Positions 1 through 8,634 are shown, numbered from the stretch's first letter. The stretch: DNA of 12,204 nt from Rhodospirillaceae bacterium (GCA_002717185.1 PBDC01000030.1:1-12204); one strand, 5' to 3'. A program made the numbers and translations. The notes: generated by a model from the sequence alone, not told the origin.

Positions 1-7
1 AAATGCA

Positions 8-187
8 TTAGGAGACCGACTTCAACACAATCACCTGTCCCTCGTCCAATACCTCCCGAACATCCGCTTCGATGCTCTTCTTGAACCATGCGGTGTATCG
101 TGCCAATTCCGTTGCGATCCTTCTCTATGAACCTGGCAGGCTCTTCGAAAGTCGCTTCAGATAGCTAAAAATTATGATGGTTTTCAT
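8..187 (-). pseudogene. Broken short reading frame downstream of aspartate dehydrogenase
   Basis: Thirteen bases after the dehydrogenase stop, an ATG at 187 follows a GAGGG element at good spacing, as expected for the next gene of the operon. That frame stops after 20 codons (MKTIIIFSYLKRLSKSLPGS). Protein-like sequence then continues in two other frames: one reads SEATFEEPARFIEKDR (about 161-114), and another reads ELARYTAWFKKSIEADV and on to a TAA at 8-10. Joined, the last two pieces resemble the C-terminal end of solute-binding proteins of the tripartite tricarboxylate (TctC/Bug) type, but the match is by eye and weak. It may be a decayed gene, a gene with sequence errors, or chance coding-like sequence. 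Nothing else is seen in 1-199. Confidence 0.3.
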
Positions 188-199
188 ATGCACCCTCGG

Positions 200-1012
200 T
201 CAACTCCCGACCTTCACCGTACTGACAAGACCGCGCAGGGTTGCGATGACGCTAAGAGGGGTCAGCAGGCCGGTCGCCGGGTTGCCGGGTGACGGAATAC
301 CCTCGATCGTCATGTCGAAACGGGTCGAATTGCAATCCACCTTGATATTGTGGGTGTTGCGCTCGGCGGCCGGATCGACCCAAATTTCAATCGTCGTCTT
401 ATCGGGACCAATCCCCGCCATACTTAAGGCTGCGGCGACATTGACGTTAGCGGGAAATGCCTTGGCAGCCTCGCGGGCATTGCCTTCGAATACCTTAAGC
501 GGACCATCAAGGTCGTCGATACGAATCTGGTTTTCGATGAGATAGGGGGCACCGGCTAGACTTTTCGGCGGCTTGCGCGTCAGCATCTGAACCGAATAGA
601 TCTCACCTTCTGCGGCAGCGCGTACCGCGTCGAGACCTAGCAGCGCGCCGGTCGGCACAACAATCCGACCGCCGGTCGCGGCCACCTTCTCAAAAAGGTC
701 CTGCCGTTCCAGTAGCACACCGCAGCTTAGTGGTACAAAGATGCGGCCAGCCGCAACGGCGGGATCTGCCACCTCACCAAAAACTGCGGCCGGAGCGCAT
801 TCTACGACAATATCGGCATACTCAGCCAACTCCGGAAGGCTCAGCACCGGAGGCGGCATCTTCATGCCGGTCATACGGCCCGACGCTGCCTCACGGTCAC
901 GGGCGGAGACCGCTATCAATTTCAACCCGGCGATGCCGTCATCCAGCGCACGCGCCACCGTCGCACCGATCGCCCCAAAACCACCTATTCCGACCGTCAA
1001 TTCCCCGTTCAT
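200..1012 (-). CDS. Aspartate dehydrogenase (NAD(P)-dependent)
   Basis: This 270-residue protein belongs to the L-aspartate dehydrogenase family, which oxidatively deaminates aspartate to iminoaspartate/oxaloacetate with NAD(P)+ in the cytoplasm and can feed NAD synthesis or aspartate catabolism. An N-terminal Rossmann fold is shown by VGIGGFGAIG at residues 7-16. The C-terminal domain has the family blocks TRKPPKSLAGAP (145-156) and FPANVNVAAALSMAG (186-200). His221 in NTHNI is probably the conserved catalytic histidine. Three consecutive ATGs occur at 1018, 1015 and 1012. The AGGAG at 1020-1024 sits 1 nt from the first but 7 nt from the third, so 1012 is chosen. No nadA, nadB or nadC gene is adjacent, so a catabolic role is as likely as NAD synthesis. 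The family call is firm; the physiological role is open. Confidence 0.88.
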   Translation of the reverse strand: MNGELTVGIGGFGAIGATVARALDDGIAGLKLIAVSARDREAASGRMTGMKMPPPVLSLPELAEYADIVVECAPAAVFGEVADPAVAAGRIFVPLSCGVLLERQDLFEKVAATGGRIVVPTGALLGLDAVRAAAEGEIYSVQMLTRKPPKSLAGAPYLIENQIRIDDLDGPLKVFEGNAREAAKAFPANVNVAAALSMAGIGPDKTTIEIWVDPAAERNTHNIKVDCNSTRFDMTIEGIPSPGNPATGLLTPLSVIATLRGLVSTVKVGS

Positions 1013-1042
1013 CATCATTCTCCTGCCCCGTTACAAATTTCT

Positions 1043-1056
1043 TAAAACCGGTTTTA
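1043..1056. promoter_or_regulatory. Perfect 14-bp palindrome, candidate operator
   Basis: TAAAACCGGTTTTA is a perfect palindrome in the 144-bp divergent region between aspartate dehydrogenase and the small secreted protein gene. It lies 31 bp upstream of the dehydrogenase start. The core AAACCGGTTT, with a central CG, is of the kind bound by LacI-family repressors; this is family knowledge, not evidence that such a protein binds here. No regulator gene lies next to it in the window. It could control either divergent gene. Confidence 0.4.
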
Positions 1057-1156
1057 TGCATATTATGACAAAGAGGTACGAAGCGGCAGTAAGGATTGAT
1101 CGACCAATCCCCTACGCTGTTATGAAAAGATCCAACGCATCTTGAGGAACTAAGCC

Positions 1157-1429
1157 ATGAAAAAGTGTCTTGTTGCTGGAACAATCGCTCTAATGACCAT
1201 AGGGCCAGCGCTATCTATTGCAGACACAAACCGAGACAAGGATCCTCAAGCGAGCGTTAGCGACGGCATCCAGTCACTGTTGAAAACGATGGAGATGATG
1301 TTGCTAACGATCCCGCAATATGAAGCCCCCTTCATCAACGAAAATGGCGACATCATCATCCGCCGTAAAAATTCGCCGCGAGACCCCAAGAAAACACCGG
1401 TCCCAGAGGGCAAAAAAAAAGCAATCTGA
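1157..1429 (+). CDS. Small secreted protein of unknown function
   Basis: This 90-residue protein has a clear Sec signal peptide: Lys2-Lys3, then a hydrophobic stretch to about residue 19, with a likely signal peptidase I site after Ser20-Ile21-Ala22. No lipobox cysteine follows; Cys4 lies in the signal. The mature part of about 68 residues has an acidic/amphipathic segment (about 33-52), then PQYEAPFINENGDIIIRRK (53-71) and a basic, proline-rich tail. Small alphaproteobacterial exported proteins ending in a similar NGDIIIRRK element are familiar to me, sometimes mislabelled as ATPases, but I know no established function. A GAGGA at 1144-1148, 8 nt before the ATG, supports the start. A run of nine A bases (1412-1420) encodes the three lysines near the end and is slippage-prone. 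It probably acts in the periplasm. Confidence 0.75.
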   Translation: MKKCLVAGTIALMTIGPALSIADTNRDKDPQASVSDGIQSLLKTMEMMLLTIPQYEAPFINENGDIIIRRKNSPRDPKKTPVPEGKKKAI

Positions 1430-1535
1430 CACCCAGCGCTTCTATGCACCACCCGGGATTGCATGAATGACCTACCAGCGTTCCTCCAATACTTCCACGT
1501 TACCGATGGAACTTGCATGCATAGTCAGCCTTCCG

Positions 1536-1568
1536 AACACGGGTTATCGCCCTGTTATTTTAATTTTT
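1536..1568 (+). terminator. Probable intrinsic terminator after the small secreted protein gene
   Basis: The arms AACA-C-GGG and CCCTGTT pair over 7 bp with one bulged C around a TTATCG loop (1536-1556). They are followed by ATTTTAATTTTTG on the + strand. The T-rich tail runs into the last codons of the convergent hrpB gene. On the opposite strand no T-run follows the hairpin, so it fits termination of the rightward transcript only. The rest of 1430-1535 shows nothing I can name. Confidence 0.4.
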
Positions 1569-4082
1569 GTTTAGTCTGTTCTTCGTGTACCGGGTAGGTG
1601 CCGCCACTAGTGGGTCATCGGGCCAGGGATGTTTGGGATAGCGCCCCTTCATCTCGGCCTTGACCTGCGGATAGGCGCTGCGCCAAAAGGTCGGAAGATC
1701 CCGAGTGATTTGCAAGGGTCGCCCAGCCGGGGATAGCAGATGAATTGTAAGCGCAATCGCACCACCAATAATCACCGGTGTTTCGGTCGCACCGAACATT
1801 TCCTGCAGTTTCACCGGCAAAACCGGCGCAGCCGAATCGCTATAGTCGATGAGGATACGGGAACCGCTGGGCACGGTGAGATGACTCGGCACCTGTTCAT
1901 CCATCTTCTGCAGGGTACTCCAGTCTAGTCTACTTTTCAGAATGGCCAGTATGTTCAGCGATTTTAGGTGCTTTAACTGGCTCATGCCCATCAAATAGGG
2001 ACGCAACCAATCTTCCAGCGACTCAAGCAAGGCCCTGTCCGAAAGGTCGAACCCCTTCCTGGTGGCCCTATAAAAACATTGCGCCCGCTGCCGCCAAGCC
2101 ACAGCATCCGAGCACCAGGGTAGACATTCAAGCCCCGTATCGCGGATACCATCTATCAGGGCATCCGCAATCTGGTCATCTGGGATAGTATTTGCCGGCG
2201 CATCGCTGAGCACTAAGGCATCGAGACGTTTTTGTCGACGAGCAACCACGGAGCCGCTTCGGCGGTTCCAGGCCGCCGTCTCCCCCTCCCAAATCTCTCT
2301 CTCGAACAAGTATTCAATGGTGGCGCGCGAAATCGGGGCGGCGAACCGAATGCGGGCGTCTCGAGAATCACCGTCGACCGAAGCGATCGCTAGATAGGGC
2401 TCATCACACAATGCATCCTCGGCATGCAACACAGCCCCTTTGCCATTTCTCAAGCGATAACGAGGACCTCCGCCAGTGCGGCGTTTCGCAACTCGGTCCG
2501 GATAGGCAAGCGCGACAGATGCGCCAACCTGCTCCTCCAGGGACAAGTCATGGGCTGGGTTAGATTTGGCAGCTACCCGTTTCAACCATTGCGTAGCAAG
2601 TGTCCGGGTGCGCCGGACCGCATTCCGACTTATTGACAGGCGCGTCGGTTCACCCTTGATAGCGCTCACCCGGAGAGTAAGGTCTGCCAGAACTGGGTCG
2701 CGGCCGTCACGCAAAACAATATCCCTATCCATAAGCAAGGCGGCGACCTGGCAGGCCGTATCCGCCCATCCGCCTTTCGCGCCTTCGATGACCATATGGC
2801 CCAAACGGGGGTGCATGGGCAGTTGGGCCATCTCACGTCCATGTGCGGTAATCCTGTCCTGACTATCCGCGGCCTGTAGCAGTCTTAGTAAGTCCCGTCC
2901 CTGAGCCAATGCGGCCTTGGGCGGCAAATTCAGCCAGCGCAAGGCGCCAGGATCGTGCACACCCCAATTCGCAATTTCTAGGGCCAAAGGCGCTAGGTCC
3001 GCTGCGAGCATTTCCGGGCCAGCAAACGGTTTGAACGCACCCTCCCCGGCCTTATCCCATAGCCGATAGCAGATACCTGGTTCCAGCCGGCCGGCACGCC
3101 CTTGGCGCTGCGTTGCCTCGGCCAAGGAGACCCGCTCGGTAAACAACCGGGTCATGCCACTTTGAGGGTCGAAGCGGGGCCTGCGGGACCGGCCGCCATC
3201 AACTACGACCCGAATGCCTTCGATGGTCAGGCTCGTCTCTGCGATGGCAGTCGCCAAAACAACCTTGACCCGTCCAGACGCCGCCGGCGTAATAGCCCGA
3301 TCCTGCTCACTCTGCGGAAGCGCCCCATAGAGTGGCATAACGTCGACAATTTCTGGCAAGGACAAATCGTTAAGCAGTCTCTCAACCTGCCGGATCTCAC
3401 CTTCACCAGGTAGAAAAACCAGAATGCTGCCGTTCTCGTCCCTCAATGCCTGCTGCACAGCCGATACGACCGCTGGACAGAAAGGATCCGGAGATAGGGC
3501 TGCAGGCAGATCGCCCCAATAACGCACCTCAACAGGAAAGGCCCTGCCCGCACTAGTAATAACTGGCGCCTCTCCCATCAGTTCAGAGACTGGGCCACTG
3601 TCCAGCGTCGCCGACATCACCAAGATGCGCAGATCTTCACGAAGCCCCGACTGACTGTCTAGGCATAGCGCGAGCCCCAAATCGCCCTGCAAGCTTCGCT
3701 CATGGAACTCGTCAAAAATTACCGCAGCGACTCCCTCTAACGCAGGGTCGCGCTGCAGACGGCGGGTTAGAATGCCTTCGGTAACGACCTCTATGGCGGT
3801 GTTCGGCCCCGTCCGGTTGTCCAGTTGAATGCTATAACCAACTGTTTCGCCGACGTGTTGGCCCAAGGTTTGTGCCATGTACTGGGCCGCGGCGCGGGCA
3901 GCCAAACGACGCGGTGCTAGCATGACAATCTTGCCGCCCATTCGCCAAGGGGCATCCAGCAGACAAATCGGAATCCGCGTGGTTTTACCCGCGCCTGGTG
4001 AGGCCTGGACAATGGCATTCGGCGTGACTTCAAGGCTCGCGCAGAGGTCCGGGAGAATGTCATCAATCGGCAGCAAAGTCAT
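1560..4082 (-). CDS. hrpB: ATP-dependent helicase HrpB
   Basis: This 840-residue protein is a DExH-box superfamily 2 helicase of the HrpB type, normal full length for the family. HrpB is a cytoplasmic RNA-helicase-like ATPase whose cellular role remains poorly defined. Visible motifs are Walker A ASPGAGKT (27-34), motif Ia APRRLAAR (56-63), the DEFH form of the DEAH box (124-127), motif III SAT (157-159) and motif VI QRQGRAGR (325-332). Helicase-associated domains follow. The HrpB-specific C-terminal region includes IDYSDSAAPVLPVKLQEMFG (745-764) and ends with HPWPDDPL-AAPTRYTKNR. The ATG at 4082 is the natural start, with the family opening LLPIDDILPDL right after it. No good Shine-Dalgarno sequence precedes it. 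It is transcribed leftwards from its own promoter and converges on the small secreted protein gene. No broken motif is seen. Confidence 0.96.
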   Translation of the reverse strand: MTLLPIDDILPDLCASLEVTPNAIVQASPGAGKTTRIPICLLDAPWRMGGKIVMLAPRRLAARAAAQYMAQTLGQHVGETVGYSIQLDNRTGPNTAIEVVTEGILTRRLQRDPALEGVAAVIFDEFHERSLQGDLGLALCLDSQSGLREDLRILVMSATLDSGPVSELMGEAPVITSAGRAFPVEVRYWGDLPAALSPDPFCPAVVSAVQQALRDENGSILVFLPGEGEIRQVERLLNDLSLPEIVDVMPLYGALPQSEQDRAITPAASGRVKVVLATAIAETSLTIEGIRVVVDGGRSRRPRFDPQSGMTRLFTERVSLAEATQRQGRAGRLEPGICYRLWDKAGEGAFKPFAGPEMLAADLAPLALEIANWGVHDPGALRWLNLPPKAALAQGRDLLRLLQAADSQDRITAHGREMAQLPMHPRLGHMVIEGAKGGWADTACQVAALLMDRDIVLRDGRDPVLADLTLRVSAIKGEPTRLSISRNAVRRTRTLATQWLKRVAAKSNPAHDLSLEEQVGASVALAYPDRVAKRRTGGGPRYRLRNGKGAVLHAEDALCDEPYLAIASVDGDSRDARIRFAAPISRATIEYLFEREIWEGETAAWNRRSGSVVARRQKRLDALVLSDAPANTIPDDQIADALIDGIRDTGLECLPWCSDAVAWRQRAQCFYRATRKGFDLSDRALLESLEDWLRPYLMGMSQLKHLKSLNILAILKSRLDWSTLQKMDEQVPSHLTVPSGSRILIDYSDSAAPVLPVKLQEMFGATETPVIIGGAIALTIHLLSPAGRPLQITRDLPTFWRSAYPQVKAEMKGRYPKHPWPDDPLVAAPTRYTKNRLNKN

Positions 4083-4109
4083 GGGCGAAAATCGTGGCGG
4101 CTACGACGA

Positions 4110-4115
4110 ATTATA
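4110..4115 (-). promoter_or_regulatory. Consensus -10 box of the hrpB promoter
   Basis: A perfect TATAAT is present on the minus strand 28 bp before the hrpB start, which would give a short leader of about 20 nt. No convincing -35 hexamer is found 16-18 bp upstream, where a GCGCTT-like sequence sits. The 170-bp gap between the RND gene and hrpB otherwise holds only AT-rich sequence and a weak 6-bp inverted repeat. I see no clear terminator for the efflux operon in it. Confidence 0.45.
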
Positions 4116-4252
4116 TCAAGCACAGATGGCCAAAGCGCCAGCCTGATGCAACCACCGACATGCCTAAATTGCGATGCGTATTATTTAGCCCGGTGATAAG
4201 TATTGTGTACTAATTTTTAAAATCCGAGAAATCGAGAGGATGAACCCGTAGC

Positions 4253-7200
4253 CTACTCCGCCGGAGTCGGCGCACGTCGTGCCCCCCTTAGCCAACCGGA
4301 AATAAGGCCAAAATCATGCTGCATCCTAATCAAGGCAGGCACGACCAGAAGGACCAGGAAGGTCGTGAACATCAATCCAAAAACCAGGGTAATCGCCATA
4401 GGGATTAGGAACTGCGCCTGCAGGCTGCGCTCAAACATGAGCGGCGTAAGGCCACCCATGGTCGTGGCGGATGTCAGGATAACCGCGCGCAAGCGGTCGC
4501 GCGTGCCATCTACAATGGCTTTTTCCAACGTCTCACCGCGGTCGATGCGTTCGTCGATCGTGCTGACTAAGATGATCGAGTCATTGATCACAATGCCGGA
4601 CAGGCCGACCATCGCCATCATACTGAGGATCGTCAGATCATACCCCATAAGCCAGTGGCCCCAGGTCGCACCGACGAAGCCAAGCGGAATGATCGCGAGA
4701 ACAGCGAGTGGCCGGAGATAGCTGGAAAAACCCCAAGCGAGAATGATGTATATGCAAGCCAGGCCGAGCATCGCGCCTGCCCGCATGTCGGCGATGGTGC
4801 GCGCCTGTTCTTCAGCCTTACCCGCGAAGTTCAGACTGAGACCTCGTTTCCTGACAATATCATTGATCCCATCGCGGTGCAGGGCTTCGATGACTTTGTC
4901 CGTCGTCGTCAGCGCCGTATCCGTATCGGCTGTGATCGCCACCTGGCGTACCCCGTCTTCGCGCCGGATACGGGAAAAACCGCTTTTATCAGTCGCCGTA
5001 ACGATCTCGTCCAACAGCACCTCGGCACCGCCCGGTCCGCGTAAATAAAGGCCCTGCAAACTGGCCGTATCCGCACTCGCGTGCGGGAAGCGAATGCGGA
5101 CTGTGACCTCTTCCTCGTCTCGTGCGAAACGCATCGCAACAGCGCCATCGAAAGCGTGGCGCACCTGTTTACCAACGCTCTCAGTGGTGAAGCCTAACGC
5201 GCGGCCGGTCGGTGTTACCTCCAAAATTGTTTCCCGCTTGCCATAGAGCAAATTATCCTCAACATCGGTCACACCGGAATATTCCGCCAACAACGCCCGG
5301 ATTTCTGCCGCACCGGCCTTAAGTGACGCCAGATCCGCACCGCGCAAACGGATATCGACTTCCCGGCCCGGGGGACCGCCTCGTGCCTGCCGGATCGTCA
5401 AAAATTCCATCCCAGCATGCGGTCGGACGTTTTTGCGCCAGTTCTCGACAAGCGTATCGGTCCGGATGTCCCGTTCGTCGGAAGGCGCGAGTTCGAGGAC
5501 AATTCCGCCCAGATGATCACCAGAGCCTGGCAATGGTTGTTGTGCGCCAACCACAGCGCCGACCTTCACTAAGACCATTCGAACAAGACCGCCCTGCCCG
5601 CCGGTCAATTCCCGTTCCGCCTCCGCAAGACCGCGCTCCAACTCTTCGAGCATCGCCAACGTTCGTTCGCGTGGCGACCCAGCGGTGAACTGCACGTTGG
5701 CGTAAACCCTATCAGCCTCCGGGGAAGGGAAGAAAACGAAGCCGACGCGGCCGCCTTGAATTAGACCGATTGAGAGGATAAAGGCTCCGGCGGCTATTGC
5801 GAGGGTCGCATAACGCCAACGCAGGGCCAGGTTCACTAGTCTGAGGAAAGGACCGTCGCGGAACGCGTCGAACTTGGCGTTGAACCAAACCCGTGGCCGG
5901 GAACGGCGACCCGCATTAAGGGATAGCGCTCCGCGCATATGTCCCGGCAGCACGAAAAAACACTCGACCAGGCTAGCGATAATAACAGCAATGACCACCA
6001 ATGGTATTGCACGGATGATCTGGCCGATAATGTCTGAAATAACCAGCAAAGGGATGAAAGCGGCAATCGTGGTAAGCGACGAACTGAACACCGGTACGGC
6101 CATACGCTTCGCCCCGTTGACAGCGGCATCAAGCGGCCTCTCGCCATTGCGCGCACGAAACGCCGCGTGCTCGCCCACCACAATCGCGTCGTCGACAATG
6201 ATACCCAGTGCCATTATCAGGCCAAACAAGCTGACCATATTGATCGACTGGCCGCTTAACTCCATGACGAGCACAGTCGCGAACAGGGATGTTGGAATGC
6301 CCATCGCGACCCAGAAGGCCGTTGGTGTATTAAGGAAAATGAACAGGATAAGTAGCACCAAAATCAGCCCGCCACCGCCATTCACAAGCAGCAATTTGAT
6401 ACGGCCCCTGATCAAATCAGACTGCACGTCATACTGCTCAAGCCGCAAATTGGGAGGCAACTGCGGGCGAATGAGATTGAGATATGCGTCGACCTGCTTG
6501 GCGACTTCCAGTGCGTCGGCATTCGAGGCCCGGCGTACATGCAATTCAATGGCAGTATAGCCCAGTCGCCGCGCTGTCTTGCCTCCCTCTTCAAATCGTT
6601 CTGAAACCTTAGCGATGTCGTGCAGGCGGACTTTCTCGCCATTCTCCAGGGCGCGCACCTCAATCCGGCTGAGACTTTGCGCGTCCTTGCGCAGCCCGAG
6701 GCTGCGGATTTGCCGCTGGGCCGCACCGGTTGTGTCGCCGGAGGGCAGGTCCTGCGATGTCTCTCCGATCCGCGCGGCGATGTCGCCCAAGGTTAAGTCG
6801 AATTCTCGCAAGCGTTGTGGCGCCACCTCGACCCAAATTTCCTCATCCCGAGCACCGAACAGTTCGACCTTGTCACTACCGCTGTTTAACAGATCATCGC
6901 GCAGACGCTTGGCAATCTCCTTGAGCGAGGCTTCCGGAAAGGGCCCGGAAATGACTATGCGCGAAATGGTGTCATACCGAACCAGCCGGCGGATTTCCGG
7001 CGTCTTGCTATCCTCCGGCAAGGTCGTGACTTGACCGACCGCGGTCTCCACGTTTGAAAGCGCAGACTGCATATCGGTACCGGGGTTAAATTCGATAACA
7101 ATCTGGCCGTTCCCCTCGACCGACGAGGACTGCACCCGGCGCACTCCATCCAGAAACCGCACCTCAGGATCAAGGGCCTGAATGATGTTAGAGTCGATAT

Positions 7201-7399
7201 CTTCCGCGCTGGCGCCGCGCCACTCGACCGAAATGCTCACCATGTCGAGACCAAAATTTGGGAAGAACTGCGTGTTAATTTCACGTAGCGCGAAAATGCC
7301 AACGAGGATCATCAATACCATCATCAGGTTCGCCGCCGTGCGATGGCTAGCGAAGAGACGGATTAAGGAGAACCGCTTAGGTTCATCCGCATCACTCAT
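4253..7399 (-). CDS. RND family efflux transporter permease (AcrB/HAE1-like)
   Basis: This 1048-residue inner-membrane proton antiporter has the normal length and internal duplication of RND pumps. TM1 lies near residues 22-37, followed by a periplasmic loop. TM2-TM6 span about 338-486, with the TM4 proton-relay pair Asp403-Asp404 in GIIVDDAIVVGE. TM7 is near 530-547, then a second periplasmic loop, and TM8-TM12 lie in about 872-1025. TM10 carries SGIVINDSIILV (934-945): the lysine of AcrB (Lys940) is replaced by hydrophobic residues plus Asn939-Asp940, as in other NDS-type RND members. It would form a tripartite pump with the adaptor encoded just upstream; the outer-membrane channel gene is not in the window. 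The ATG overlaps the adaptor stop by 4 nt (ATGA, 7396-7399), implying translational coupling. The substrate cannot be told from the sequence. Confidence 0.95.
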   Translation of the reverse strand: MSDADEPKRFSLIRLFASHRTAANLMMVLMILVGIFALREINTQFFPNFGLDMVSISVEWRGASAEDIDSNIIQALDPEVRFLDGVRRVQSSSVEGNGQIVIEFNPGTDMQSALSNVETAVGQVTTLPEDSKTPEIRRLVRYDTISRIVISGPFPEASLKEIAKRLRDDLLNSGSDKVELFGARDEEIWVEVAPQRLREFDLTLGDIAARIGETSQDLPSGDTTGAAQRQIRSLGLRKDAQSLSRIEVRALENGEKVRLHDIAKVSERFEEGGKTARRLGYTAIELHVRRASNADALEVAKQVDAYLNLIRPQLPPNLRLEQYDVQSDLIRGRIKLLLVNGGGGLILVLLILFIFLNTPTAFWVAMGIPTSLFATVLVMELSGQSINMVSLFGLIMALGIIVDDAIVVGEHAAFRARNGERPLDAAVNGAKRMAVPVFSSSLTTIAAFIPLLVISDIIGQIIRAIPLVVIAVIIASLVECFFVLPGHMRGALSLNAGRRSRPRVWFNAKFDAFRDGPFLRLVNLALRWRYATLAIAAGAFILSIGLIQGGRVGFVFFPSPEADRVYANVQFTAGSPRERTLAMLEELERGLAEAERELTGGQGGLVRMVLVKVGAVVGAQQPLPGSGDHLGGIVLELAPSDERDIRTDTLVENWRKNVRPHAGMEFLTIRQARGGPPGREVDIRLRGADLASLKAGAAEIRALLAEYSGVTDVEDNLLYGKRETILEVTPTGRALGFTTESVGKQVRHAFDGAVAMRFARDEEEVTVRIRFPHASADTASLQGLYLRGPGGAEVLLDEIVTATDKSGFSRIRREDGVRQVAITADTDTALTTTDKVIEALHRDGINDIVRKRGLSLNFAGKAEEQARTIADMRAGAMLGLACIYIILAWGFSSYLRPLAVLAIIPLGFVGATWGHWLMGYDLTILSMMAMVGLSGIVINDSIILVSTIDERIDRGETLEKAIVDGTRDRLRAVILTSATTMGGLTPLMFERSLQAQFLIPMAITLVFGLMFTTFLVLLVVPALIRMQHDFGLISGWLRGARRAPTPAE

Positions 7400-8634
7400 G
7401 GCAGGGTGACCCTAACGCCAGCCCCAACTTCGGCCAGCCGGGTTGTGAGCACGATATCGCCTTCTTTGATTCCGCCCCGGACCAGAACATCTGTGCCCAA
7501 ACGTGCCAATAGGGAGGTCTTGCGTTCTTGAAGGCGACCGCCCACCACGGCATATAGCGTATCTCGGTCATACAATGCGGTTTCTGGCAAACGAGCAACG
7601 TCGAGGAATTTCTGACCTGGCACCACGAGCCGCACGAAGGCGCCCGGCCGCAGAGCGGTCTTCGCTCCGACACCTATCAGTCGAGCGTAAAGACTTACGC
7701 CGCCGCTCGCCGGGTCGATCTCACTGCTCTCTCGCTCTAACATCGCTTCGAATGGCTTCGTCGCCTTATCACCCTGCCAGAAGACCTTCGCCTCACGGCC
7801 AACGAAGCCACCATCAGAACGGAGCTGCGCGAATTGAGCGTTGCTAACATGAAAGCGAACTTCAAGACGGCCGGCATCAATGATTTTGCCTATCCGGTCG
7901 CCAGTACCAATCCGCTTGCCAATGTCTGCTTCAACGTCAAGCAGGAACCCTTCAAACGGCGCCGTCAGACGGGTTTCTTCCAAATCCCGTTGCGCCCGTT
8001 TAACCGAGACCTCAAGCCGCGCGATGCTCGCCCGCTGCTGTGCGATCTTGGCGCCCCACCTTGCCACCGCCCTATTGCGATCAGTCAGGCGCTGCTCGTT
8101 GTCCAGCAAGGCTAGACGCGCATCGTCCAGCGCCTTGACCGAGGATGCACCGGAGCCACGCAGTTTCTCACGTCGCGCTACATCACGACGGCGGATATCG
8201 AGCTGTGCCTCGTCATGTTTGATGAGCTTCTTGACGCCACTGTATTCGGCCTGGATCTCGAGCAGGCGCGCTCGAGCCTCGTCCCTTTCCGCCTTGCGCT
8301 CAGCGACGTTTGCCGCCGAGTCGAATGGATCAATCGCAACCAGTAAGTCACCTTGTCGAACGATACCGCCTTCGACAAAATTTTGCCCGACCGCAACGAT
8401 ACGGCCAGCTATAAGCGGCCGCATATCGACCTTACGACCGGCGACCACCTCACCGAACAAGGTTAGGTCGGGACGTTCGTCAGAAATAAGCACCGTCTCT
8501 GCCTCGACTACCCAGCTCTTTTCCTCGGCGGAACGGCGTTCTGGCTCCGGCTTTGATTTGACCAAAGCATAGGCACCCGCAGCTGCCAGGGATAGCACAG
8601 TCACCGGAACCAATATCTTTAAAAACAGCTTCAT
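7396..8634 (-). CDS. RND efflux periplasmic adaptor (membrane fusion protein, HlyD/AcrA type)
   Basis: This 412-residue adaptor links the inner-membrane pump to an outer-membrane channel. It starts with a hydrophobic segment (residues 4-24) acting as signal or anchor; no lipobox cysteine is seen. The barrel-sandwich (lipoyl) halves are at about 68-102 (AGRIVAVGQNFVEGGIVRQG) and 221-254 (RLTAPFEGFLLDVEADIGKR). They flank an Arg/Glu/Ala-rich coiled-coil hairpin (about 105-220). A beta-barrel and a membrane-proximal domain follow, with ALRPGAFVRLVVPG at 327-340. The start at 8634 is chosen because AAGGA lies 8 nt upstream and the hydrophobic N-terminus begins there. A longer frame to 8757 adds 41 residues that merely shadow the TetR gene. 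The start overlaps the TetR stop (ATGA, 8631-8634), and the stop overlaps the RND start. Both junctions indicate one operon. Confidence 0.93.
   Translation of the reverse strand: MKLFLKILVPVTVLSLAAAGAYALVKSKPEPERRSAEEKSWVVEAETVLISDERPDLTLFGEVVAGRKVDMRPLIAGRIVAVGQNFVEGGIVRQGDLLVAIDPFDSAANVAERKAERDEARARLLEIQAEYSGVKKLIKHDEAQLDIRRRDVARREKLRGSGASSVKALDDARLALLDNEQRLTDRNRAVARWGAKIAQQRASIARLEVSVKRAQRDLEETRLTAPFEGFLLDVEADIGKRIGTGDRIGKIIDAGRLEVRFHVSNAQFAQLRSDGGFVGREAKVFWQGDKATKPFEAMLERESSEIDPASGGVSLYARLIGVGAKTALRPGAFVRLVVPGQKFLDVARLPETALYDRDTLYAVVGGRLQERKTSLLARLGTDVLVRGGIKEGDIVLTTRLAEVGAGVRVTLP

Noticed and set aside
4160..4192. CTAAAT/ATTTAG inverted repeat between the RND gene and hrpB
   Set aside because: Only 6 bp long with a wide spacer in AT-rich sequence and no T-run; expected by chance.
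4251..4271. Inverted repeat at the end of the RND gene as a terminator
   Set aside because: A 3+5 bp stem with one mismatch and a 3-nt loop spans the stop codon, but no T-run follows on the minus strand; it probably reflects coding sequence.
5874..6560. A 228-codon open frame on the + strand inside the RND gene
   Set aside because: It is antisense to highly conserved RND transmembrane segments, rich in Ser/Arg/Thr, has no recognisable domain, and is a GC-rich shadow frame.
7880..8572. A 230-codon open frame on the + strand inside the adaptor gene
   Set aside because: It is a Ser/Arg-rich antisense shadow of the adaptor coiled-coil region with no protein family resemblance.
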